The position numbers were made by a program, and so were the translations under genes. The notes under the pieces were generated by a model. That model searched no databases and was not told the DNA's origin. It saw only the letters and a program-made list of their open reading frames with translations. Shown here in pieces: positions 55,550-64,000 of a stretch of DNA of 64,000 bases. Each line of letters opens with the position of its first letter. Positions within the stretch are counted from its first letter, which is position 1. The stretch comes from Posidonia oceanica (Eukaryota > Streptophyta > Magnoliopsida > Alismatales > Posidoniaceae): positions 87,627,501 to 87,691,500 of the forward strand of contig JAZBRS010000057.1 in NCBI GenBank assembly GCA_037176725.1, given 5' to 3'.

Positions 55550-57017
55550 TCTAGAACTGTATCCTTGCCTTGCAGAATCTCCTTTCCCTTTGCATTCCAT
55601 GCATACATGACCGTCCCGCCATCATACACTCGCATTTGCACTCTTTTATTTGTTTTACATGCCGCTCGGCCAATCATAAACAGCATCTGCACATCATCAT
55701 CATGCGTTACCATCTTCGTCCGATGAGGAAAATTGGAAAAGCTTGCCTGCTTGAGTAGGGATCCAACCTCGCTTCATCTGGTCCTACCTAGATGTCTTAG
55801 CCAGTAAGGGAGTCACCTTCAATGTGAGAATGGACGAAATGTTCAAACCTCCTAGGACCTACACCTCAAGAGGGAGACAAAATGCTAGGGCGAGAGTGAG
55901 AGTGTGAGCCATACAAAATTTATCTATCCGCTTACCAGGGCACAAAAGAAATAAGAAGACAGAAGGCGAAGATAGAAGTTAGCCTTAGAGTTAGAGGCGA
56001 GCAGAGTAGCCCTGTTCCCTCAGCCAACCTTGGAGAGGAGTCGAAGCCCATGCCTGGGAAGCACATTTCCCTAGGGACTAGCCACCCCTTTTAGCAGTAA
56101 CAACTCCTGAATACTAGACCAAGCATCCATTACCTCCAAGTCAGGGATAGAGTGAGTTTGCTCGTCTATGTGGGAGAAAAAAATAAAGGAATTAAAAGAG
56201 AAGGTGTAGGCCCTAGAAGGTTTAGCATGAAGCCCATGCTCATCTCACCACCAAACAAACACACCTTCACCCTTCCCCGAGTGCCACCAACAGCTAAGAG
56301 TCTAGGTAGGGGCAGATGATGTTTGAGACCATTCCCTTCTCCATAGCAGGCATTGAAAGCTTTCCATGTACTGAAGACGCCAATATATTCACATCGAGCA
56401 TGCATCCATTTAGCATCCCTCTTGCCGGATACTACAAGGTTCCAGCTCGGTTTCGAGTTAGGGCACGCCGTTGCCCGGTACAGAGATCATTGGGCTAGTA
56501 CGACTAGGGACAAGACATTTCCGAGCCGGACATGCATCGCCGATCTAGTCAGAGGTTGCCAAACAACAAACTAGTATCAAGGGATGCACCGAGTTCAAGC
56601 CGGACTTTGCTAGTGGATCACCATTGCAGAATCTTTCGCAGGGGGCAGAGCAGACTTTCCCATCAGCTTGAAGGTCACAGACACAGTCAGGAGGCTATGC
56701 CCAGCCCCCTACACCACTCAGAGAGGGGGGAAAAGGCATTGACAGTGGCCTACCAGGCCGTCCCCGCATGTGGATCCCACGCGCAGCTCCCGCGTCCCAT
56801 CGTCGTGTTTTTAACAGGGTCCTGGCTGTAGAGCAGTTGCTAAGGGATTGGTTGCCTTTTGCCTACGAAACTAGGAAGAACCCAAGTGCCACAAACAGGA
56901 ATCAATGTGGAGCATGCACAACATCATGATAGTTTTCATATTCATTGAAATTCAGTTACAAGCATTGGATCCAACCCGCATAAGCTGCTGGGTTGATCAA
57001 CATGTTACACCTTGCTT
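55550..57017 (+). other. Post-integrase spacer of element G
   Basis: Non-coding. It is partly homologous, in reverse complement, to 35090-36120 of E. It ends with a CTCCCGCGTC/CCCACGCG motif cluster at 56775-56800, close to the 3' end of the antisense gene. Confidence 0.65.
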
Positions 57018-58508
57018 TCATTCATCTAAGCTGGATCGCCCTCGCTTGGAGCTCCCAGCACCGCTAAACAGAGGACCACTGGGGGGAACCTCGCAGATGG
57101 GCCATGTTGCTTGCACCTCAGTGATGTATCCAGTAATACAGTCCGAGCCAGGTACCGCAGCTATGTTAGTAGATCTTATTCCGCCTCTCATAAGCCGGGC
57201 TAGCTCCTCCGTCATCACTGAAGAATTGAGTGGATAAGACCAGAATGTCTCAGGCATGTGACCTTCAATGAATGCATCCTGGCGAAGGCTGAACTGCCGC
57301 AGTACCCGGATGGGATGGAACTCAACGCCCCCAGTGAACCTCGACAAGATGACCAACCGTGCGCTGTTCCTATTAAAGAACACGGTAAATGGATCCGCTA
57401 CGGCAGGGAGAATTTGCTAGACCACGGTGTCCCCAGTCAACCTCTCTAGCTTCCCGTACTCCTCCTGGATGCTCCCTATGGCCCGGGCATGCCCAGAGCG
57501 GTAGTAGCCTTCAAAGACAGGATGCTAAGGGCGGATAGCCATTGCCCCCATATGGCAGGCCAGCCAGACCTGAAAAAGAGAAATTAGCAGAGTTAGCAGA
57601 GCAGAAACAGACTAGGCCATCTGAACAGTTATAATGAGCAGTTTACCTGGACCATGGCCGCACACTCGTGGAAGTGACGATAGCGGTGTGAGACCCTGTC
57701 CAGCCCACAGAAGGTTTCTGCTAGAATCACCGGTGCCAGATCTATTTGCCGGGTTACCATAGCCAAAGCTATCTCAGCCACCTCAACAGCAATAGCCAAT
57801 TAGCTCACCAAGGAAGCGGGTGACGAACCCCCTGAGCCATAACTCGTCACCCAAGGTGGCACGCCTCGGGATTGTCTTCTCGAAATATTCCAGGCGGATC
57901 CTAGGCGTCGGCCCGTCAGTACGAATCAACCTTCCCCCGGGGTAAGGCTCGTCAGCTGGCGCAGGACGGACGCATAGCCCTCCCGTCTCAAACACAGCAG
58001 GCCTAGCCAGTGGCGACAGGCCGCAGACCCCACGCACCTCCTCCAGGGTGGGCGTCATTTCCATGGAGCCAAAGCGGAAAACGTGGAACAAGAGTTTCCA
58101 GAACCTCGTCGCAGCACAAAGGAGATGGCAACTGACTTCCACCTCGGCAATATCCAGTGTCTGGGAGGAAATGCCCCACAGCTGCAGCATCTCCCGATCA
58201 TCAGCAGTAAGACTTCGGATCCATGTCCGTAGTACCTCCGAGCAGTGAATCGGGGTGACCAAAGTGGGAAAAGCCTGCACAGAAACAAATGCAAAGATCA
58301 GAATAGAGCTCAGTAAATCAAGAGGAACGAAAATGGGAGGGCTGGACAGCAGCCTCGTCAAGCCGACAGGAGCCCCCCACCATGGGAACCTAGGGTATGA
58401 TGGGCCAACCATGGAAATCAAAGAGAAAGCAAGAGAAACCCACCATTTTGGAGAAGAATGGGAGAAGGAGAGGTCTCAGGGTTCGTGGGAGGCGTCTGGC
58501 ACCTCCAT
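57018..58508 (-). pseudogene. Antisense gene 1 of element G, plant-mobile-domain-like
   Basis: Opposite in strand to integrase. Exon 1 from ATG 58508 (MEVPDASHEP, then TGA) ends near 58440. An intron follows to an acceptor TTTCTGTGCAG near 58275. The main exon reads AFPTLVTPIHCSEVL, EVSCHLLCAATRFWKL, MTPTLEEVRGVCGL, IRLEYFEKTIPRR and GDELWLRGFVTRFLGELI. After a frameshift near 57790 come EVAEIALAMVTRQIDLAPVI and HECAAMVQ. A canonical 77-bp intron (57646-57570, GTAAAC to TTTTTCAG, with a CTAAC branch site) precedes VWLACHMGAMAI. The C-terminus includes YPLNSSVMTEELARLM, ending at 57018. It belongs to the extra genes known from Tat elements, with a fold resembling plant mobile domain proteins; molecular function unknown. 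It is broken but clearly once had introns and its own promoter. Confidence 0.7.
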
Positions 58509-58523
58509 CTGTTGTGGGGGGCA

Positions 58524-58617
58524 TATAAATAGGTGCCCTAGATAAACAAGTCACGTGACACCTGGGCAGGCCACTTGGTCCCACGTTGCGGTCCCGCACG
58601 CAGCTCCTGCGTGGGAC
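58524..58617 (-). promoter_or_regulatory. Promoter of antisense gene 1 with upstream hairpin
   Basis: On the minus strand TATTTATA (58531-58524) lies about 16 bp before the ATG at 58508. About 47 bp further upstream is an 8-bp-arm hairpin: GTCCCACG (58578) with CGTGGGAC (58610), containing CCCGCACG and CTCCTGCG. This is the same motif class that is repeated in G's own LTR (43290-43570 and 44570-45060). Confidence 0.55.
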
Positions 58618-58916
58618 TCTCGCGCTTTTTACAGTAAAATTTCTGGTTGTGACTTAAGTTAACTTAAGTCGCTTGCAACCTGTGGAACGCCCGGAGAAAT
58701 GCAAAAGAGGCCACTTGCCGGACCATGCAGGCACATACATACAACACAAGCACAAATACACACATTTTGTCATCCAAAAGGCCCTCCAGGCAATTCCTTT
58801 TGCATTCCATATCCAACTCAGTTTACAGCAACAGGAGTACAAACAGAGAATACAGCATAAAGGAAACAATAGAATGCAAACAAGCCCAGCAAACAAAATC
58901 CCATGACTGCAGGCAT

Positions 58917-61217
58917 TTAGTCCTCCTCAGACGAGTCAGGAGGTGAGACGCCATGAATCCTCACAAGACCCTCCCTGACCTGTTTCCTCCGCAGCCTCCT
59001 AGCGAGCCTGGCTGCAACTGATTGAGATTGTGAGGGATCCGGCCCCGTGCTGCACTCCCCTGCAGGAGACTCTACATCTGACACATCTGCCAAGGCGAAG
59101 TCCACGCTGAACTCCCCACTAGACTCAGTGTTGACGGCTGGACCGGAGCTGCTCCCCTGAAAAGCAAATATAAGGCATTTTAGCAGGCATTTATAATGGG
59201 TTAAGCTGCTTGCATTGGATTCAAGCTTATACCGCTGGAAGCCGTCTCTGCCGCCTCCCCTATGCCAAAGAACCAGACATGTCAGAATAGGCAGATATGC
59301 ATTCATAAGCAAATTTAAAGGCTACTCTACAGCTATCTTACCGAAGCAGCGCGCATTTGCCGCATCCAATCCTACAGCCGCACCTCAAAGGCCTGTACCC
59401 AAGTCAAAAGGTCAGAATGAGAGGACAGTTACTACATTTATCAAACCTGCAGCGGTGTTAGGGGTCCTTTACCTGACTCCAGCCCTCATTGTACCACATC
59501 TAGGTTTGCCCATCCCGAAGATCCTCCGGAAACAAGTGCGGCTTGCTGACCCGCTCAAACCAAACCATATATTCATCGTGGGAGACCTCCCGGATGGTAA
59601 AGCGGCTCCGAACCATCGCCGATGCGGCCAAAGTAGTCTGGGCAGCGGCCCGAGTCAGGGTCTCTGACACCATATCAGCAGGCGACGGCTTGGGGATGCT
59701 GAATGCCTGAGTAAACTGGTGCCGGACTCGCCTGGGAAGGTAGTAGGCGTACCGTTTAAGGCAGAAGAACTGGACCTGCACTCTCCTCAGCTTTCAGCTC
59801 GAGACCAAAGGAGCCCACTCCAAGGTCTCGTACCTGCAAAAGGGGCGCAGGTCCACCTGACACGAAAACAGAGCAAACATCAGAATAGTGTTTTCTAAGC
59901 AATTCACAGGCAGCTAATGCAATTTAAAGTTCACCTTATCTGCATGGATGATGTCCAGGAGGTACTGGTATGACTCGTATCCGTACACACCTGAGGCAGC
60001 CAAGTGATCCGGCTAGCACCACTGTCAAGGAAGTGGAAGGAGCTCGAGGCGAAGGCGGAAGAAGTAATGTCCCTGCTAGGAATGCTCCATCGCCCAGTAC
60101 TGCAAGGCAAACGAGTAGATATGTTAGTACAGCTAGCAAGTAAACAGAACTGAAAGTAATGCAGAACAGAAGCAACTTTAAAACTTACAGTGATCAGGGG
60201 ATACAGGCCCACGTACGATCGTTGGTTCTTGCGAACCACGTCGTCCAGGCCGCACAAGAGATAAGCATAGCTGGTGCCTCCCCAGTCATAGTGCCAAAGC
60301 TCGCCCAAATCAGCCAGGTAGACGAGCCAGTCCGCGTGAACGCAGTATCCGGACACGTCACAGAAGATGACCCCTAGCAGGTCCAACAGGAAGTGACGGA
60401 GGACGAAGGCAGCCTCCGTCGAGCCAAGGGCCGGGTCTGGCCAGATCCCGCTCCACTCCCGCAGCCATGATGCACGGAAGTTGTAGGTCGAGCGCGTCTG
60501 ATCCGGTGGTGGCCTCCCTAGCAACTCAGGGACCCGGGCGTATCCCAGAACGCCTTTGCCCACTATGGGCTCTCCCCCAAAGGTCAGTCCAGACATCAGG
60601 GCCCAGTGCTCAGGCAGAATCGTCATCTCCCCGTACGGGAAGTGGAAAGTGTGTCTCGAACCGCCGTCGTTCTACCAGAGCCCGGAAAAAGTTGTAGTGG
60701 CCGTGGATGGCTGGAATCCGCAGAAAGCTGCCGAAGGGACTCTGATGTAGCAAGAAGTCCCCCAAGAAGTCCGGCAGGCGGTGAAAGTGAGCCAACATCG
60801 GTGCCCAGCCGCACCGCATCACCCGGCGAGGGTTCCCGTCTTGTATAAACAGTAGAGCAGGTTAGAAAGGGCAATACGCATACAAGGCGAGAGATAAATA
60901 GGGAAAGAGCCACCTTACCTCAAACCAGTCCTGGTCGCAAATATGATCCTCGCTAAGCAAGCGACCTCCATGGTTTCCCGCTTCCTGTCAGAAGTTTGAA
61001 ACAGGGATCAGAAACAGATAAGAGTAGAAACAGCAGTACAGATCAAAAGCCAGTTTCAAGTCTACCTCTAAGGGAATGGCGGGACTTAGACTGGCAGAAC
61101 CCTCCTGCGAGTCGTCCGAATCAGAAGTGCCCCCAGGCGCCCGGGATCTCGAGGCTCACTGCCCCCGAGACCTCGAGCTCGAGGCACCGCTCGCACCCGC
61201 TCGTCTCGAACCAGACT
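58917..61217 (-). pseudogene. Antisense gene 2 of element G: plant mobile domain protein
   Basis: Multi-exon gene opposite to integrase. Exons seen: 61217-61066 (serine-rich, acidic DSDDSQEG, one TGA); 60984-60919 (exactly 22 codons, ending CDQDWFE before GTAAGG); about 60842-60189 with the plant mobile domain core (GWAPMLAHFHRLPDFLGDFL, FPYGEMTILPEHWALMSGL, VFCDVSGY-like and YDWGGTSYAYLLCGL); about 60105-60020 (YWAMEHS, TAG, SFHFLDSGASRITWLPQ); 59850-59480 (FFCLKRYAYYLPRRVRHQF, WFERVSKPHLFPEDLR); and the last, 59160-58917, ending DSSEED. A frameshift lies near 60650, and there are at least three stops. The domain (PF10536, aminotransferase-like mobile domain) occurs in transposon-captured and host silencing-related proteins. 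The N-terminal exon may be missing. Confidence 0.7.
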
Positions 61218-62559
61218 GCAAAGCAAAAATCAAGAAGTTCAGAGCAAATCATTTTCCAAATGCAGAAGGGAAATACATAAGCAGCATTTGTTTCATGAAA
61301 TAACGCCAACCACAAGCATGATTTATCAAGTATTTAAATGAATACTGGTGTTTAAAGTACAGCCAAGATCAAACAAAGCGTTGCCAAGGCCAACAAAGCA
61401 CAATGCATGGTAGACGAACATGTATCCAGCATAATGTGTCAAGTCCAATCAAACCTAAATAGAGCATCATTAGGTTTGGCAAAAAAAGATCAGAGCACAG
61501 TTCGTGGCAGGCAAATATACAGGCAAACTCAGAGCTTGAGATGCAAAGTCAGTCGGCCTAGTTGGCATGCCACATTCAATAAAAAAATCAAGGGTCTAGT
61601 TGGCAAACCATACAGCAGGCACAGCATACAAACAAAATCAGGAGGACAAAAGACATCAGATCAGAATCAAGCCAAGCATCATTGAAAATACAGGCATGTC
61701 AGGCATTCTAAAAAAAAGAAGAAGAAAGGCATAGCAAAATCAGCATTGGCATTCCAATGAATAAGAGCATAGCATATGTCAAGCATGGCCAAAGAAAATC
61801 AAACAAAACTCATCCAGAATTCAGAAGCAAGACAGGCATTTTTTGACATTCATATGGCAACTTGAAAAAAAAATGCAGGCAATAGGGGACCATAGCCCGT
61901 CGGCCGGCACCCCCTCCAAGCAGCCAACCCAGTTAGCCATCTCCACTCCAGGCTGCCCTCCAGCCGTGCCTTCCCGCTACCAGAGCAGCCGCCCACTGGT
62001 GCCGTGCCGCCTTAGCCCAGCCGTGCGGCCAAGCACTGCAGTCGCAGTCCCCTCGCCGGCCATCCATGCTCGGTAGCATCCACGAAAGGAGGAAGAGAAG
62101 GGAAGTCGGAATGAAAGAGAGGCAACGAAAGGGAGAATCCGGGGTACCATTTTCTTTCTCGTCGGAGAACCACCTCCCGCCGCTGGAGCTCGGCCCAAGC
62201 TTGAATGCCGCGCCCTACGCTCGCGGAGAGCCTCCCTGGAATGGCTTGCAACTGCAGATCCCTAAGCACCGCAGCCCTCGTTCTCGCTGGAAGCACCACG
62301 CCTGCCGTCGCACGAAGGAGGAGAGGAGGTGAACGGACGCAGTTGAGGGAAGAGGTGGAGAGGATGCCCTGATCTCTTTTGGTTTGAACAAAAAATGCAA
62401 TGAAGGAATGAAAAATAAATGAATAGTGTTGTTTACTACTAAGGTTGCAAATCAAAGCTTGAGGCAGACGAAGAGATGCACTCTCCAGAACCCAGAACGG
62501 TTGCAGACAATTGCCTAGGTGGGACCCACCAGGTTTTAAAATCCTTGGCATTCCCGGCA
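61218..62559. other. Upstream region of antisense gene 2
   Basis: 61218-61890 is A-rich and non-coding, with many AGGCA/AAGCAT words. 61890-62340 is GC-rich and could be a 5' leader of gene 2. Plus and minus ORFs here lack any recognisable motif. Confidence 0.4.
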
Positions 62560-62579
62560 AATTCCTTCAGGGGCCAAAG

Positions 62580-63560
62580 CGCAATTTACCCAGGCAAGTT
62601 GCATTTTGCACCTTAATTTTGCAATAGGCCAGCAGAGGGCCCTCTACTTGACTAAACTATCATAAGGTCCAGTACAGGTGGACGTCACCAAGGAGACTCC
62701 CAGAACAGCAGGATTTACCTCAAAACCCTGCAGTTTTGTAAATTTGCAGATAGGTCCCTGACTTGTTGAAAAAACAGCAAAAAGCGGTGGCAACGCCGTA
62801 ACAGAACACTTATTTCAATGTTCGGCAACACTTGTCACACCACAGACGCCCTAGGATAGGCAGCAGAGCAACGGCGTTCGGCAAATTGCAAAGACAACCG
62901 CTAGTTTGCAAAAATTGCATACAGGCCCCTAGCTTCTATGAAAGCACCAGGAGCAGCCACAGTCCGAGGCAGAGCCCTCACAGCAGTGCAACAACACTTG
63001 TCGCACCATGAATGCCCAAGACAGACAGCAAAACGGCAGCATCAGTCAGCCTATAGGTAGATTACTCTCACTTTGCAAAAATTACAGATAGGCCCTTGCC
63101 TTTCACAGGAATGGCGAATCGGCTCCGGTTTCCAACCGAGCCCTGGTAGGATCCTTTGTGGTCACAAGGGAACCAGAGCAGGACCTGGTCAGGTCACAAC
63201 AGTCCGAGATGGGCAGACAACACTCATTTTGCAAAAATTATAGTTGGGCCCCTAGCTTTCACAAGAATGGCGAATCGGCTCCGGTTTCCAACCGAGCCCC
63301 GGTAGGATCCTTTGTGGTCATAAGGGAACCAGAGCAGGACCTGGTCAGGTCACAACAGTCCGAGATGGACAGACAACCCTCAGTTTGCAAAAATTGCAGT
63401 TAGGCCCTTGGCTTTCACAAGAATGGCGAATCGGCTCCAGTTTATAACCGAGCCCCGGCTGGATCCTTTGTGGTCACAAGGGAATCAAGGTAGGGCCTGG
63501 TCAGGTCACTACAGCCCACGACGGGCGTTGAGCCTCGCAATTTGGACAAATTGCAGAAAG
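62580..63560 (+). repeat. 156-bp tandem repeat, about 3 good and 3 decayed copies
   Basis: ATGGCGAATCGGCTCC recurs at 63111, 63267 and 63423, a period of exactly 156. Each unit also has TTTGCAAAAATT and CCTGGTCAGGTCAC. Older copies of the TTTGCAAAAATTGCA word lie near 62735, 62910 and 63071. Confidence 0.9.
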
Positions 63561-63834
63561 CCCCCTACAGTTTACCAGGCAATCTAAACCTCTTCAGGAG
63601 GGTCGGCCAATCGAAGCTACTGTGCACCGCAGATCGAGAGACTTGCATAAAGGCCCCACCGGAGCTGAAGCCGCAGTTTTGCCTCTCGAGGCGATGAAGC
63701 CACCAATCGCGAGCCATTAGCATCAAGATGTGTCCACTCCCCGGTCTTCTTTCTCGGGTTGACACCCCCAACTGTCACGGGATCGTCTCTGGACCTCTGC
63801 CAAGCCTCCAGGCATTGGTATTCCCGTCATCTTC

Positions 63835-64000
63835 GCGGCCGATAAGTCCGAAACTTATCACATTTCAGCCTCTTTTCGCACGTCTTCGTTCTGGACGGAC
63901 GAAGCCCCGCCTGCTTGTTTCCTCGGTCGAGGATAAGCCTCTTTCATGCGTCTTCGTTCCAGATGGACGAGGCCCTGCCTGCTTGTTTCCTCGATCGAGG
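63835..64000 (+). repeat. 3' UTR array of element G, cut by the window edge
   Basis: GGCCGATAAGTCCGAAACTTATC (63839) is the reverse complement of the core unit of E's 70-bp array. It is followed by units starting CGTCTTCGTT at 63881 and 63949 (period 68) with CTGCTTGTTTCCTCG.TCGAGG. Confidence 0.8.

Larger units (their letters stand above)
43058..64000 (+). mobile_element. Element G: >21-kb Tat/Ogre-type Ty3/gypsy retrotransposon with two antisense genes
   Basis: Order: 5' LTR (43058-46065), primer-binding site, leader, gag, protease, G-patch, RT, RNase H, second RNase H, integrase, spacer, two genes on the opposite strand, tandem repeats, 3' UTR array. The 3' LTR lies beyond the window. G interrupts F's 3' UTR array; the expected target duplication is CCTAT (43053-43057), and its partner is outside. 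All reading frames are broken. Confidence 0.9.

Noticed and set aside
63757..63780. Start of G's 3' LTR at GTTGACACCCCC
   Set aside because: No polypurine tract precedes it and the 3' UTR array continues after it. The real 3' LTR should lie beyond 64000.
43058..64000. Endogenous plant pararetrovirus
   Set aside because: An integrase with a D-D-E core and LTRs are present, and no movement or coat protein motif is seen. Domain order is Ty3/gypsy.

Overview
This window is plant nuclear DNA made almost entirely of nested LTR retrotransposons. I found no intact host gene, tRNA or rRNA. The main elements look like the Tat/Ogre branch of Ty3/gypsy: LTRs of 2 to 6 kb, a primer-binding site matching a tRNA-Arg 3' end (TGGCGACTCCGCTGGGGA at 46072), a polypurine tract of the form AGGGGCATC just before the 3' LTR, two RNase H domains, a G-patch after the protease, tandem arrays in the 3' UTR, and extra genes between integrase and the 3' LTR. 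A large-genome angiosperm fits. The species cannot be told from the sequence.

Two LTR families occur. Family I begins TGTAGACACCCC. Family II begins TGTAGATATCCC and ends CCACATCCACA. Element names used below are mine.

Left nest (1-26076). Oldest is element C (family II, plus): an antisense plant-mobile-domain-like pseudogene (now in two pieces, 3984-4537 and 20840-21219), a 3' UTR, a polypurine tract and a 3' LTR (22340-24396). That pseudogene was hit by K (minus; 481-3983), by a minus LTR S (4538-6830) and by solo LTR B, which has perfect GTATC target duplications at 6831 and 20835. Element A (6848-18162, complete, gag only) then landed 12 bp inside LTR B. An inverted, truncated family II LTR (H) abuts LTR C.

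Middle (26077-28647). An LTR fragment D, then the end of a CACTA DNA transposon with a short two-exon ORF, subterminal repeats and a terminal TAGTAGTG.

Right nest (28648-64000). Element E (minus) holds its 3' LTR, a 70-bp tandem array, a mobile-domain-like pseudogene and the integrase C-terminus. Element F (minus; a 6-kb LTR plus a 29-bp array) interrupts E. Element G (plus; over 21 kb, running off the window) interrupts F's array. G carries gag, protease, G-patch, RT, RNase H, a second RNase H and integrase. After these come two antisense multi-exon genes with their own TATA box, more tandem repeats and a 3' UTR array cut by the window edge.

All coding regions are decayed, mostly by CAG-to-TAG and CAA-to-TAA changes, as expected for methylated transposons. 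The most interesting signals are: short palindromic motifs that differ between elements but are shared by LTRs of different families and by the antisense-gene promoters; an antisense gene that is flipped to sense and lacks one intron in E; and 3' UTR arrays with unlike unit lengths built from one hairpin core.
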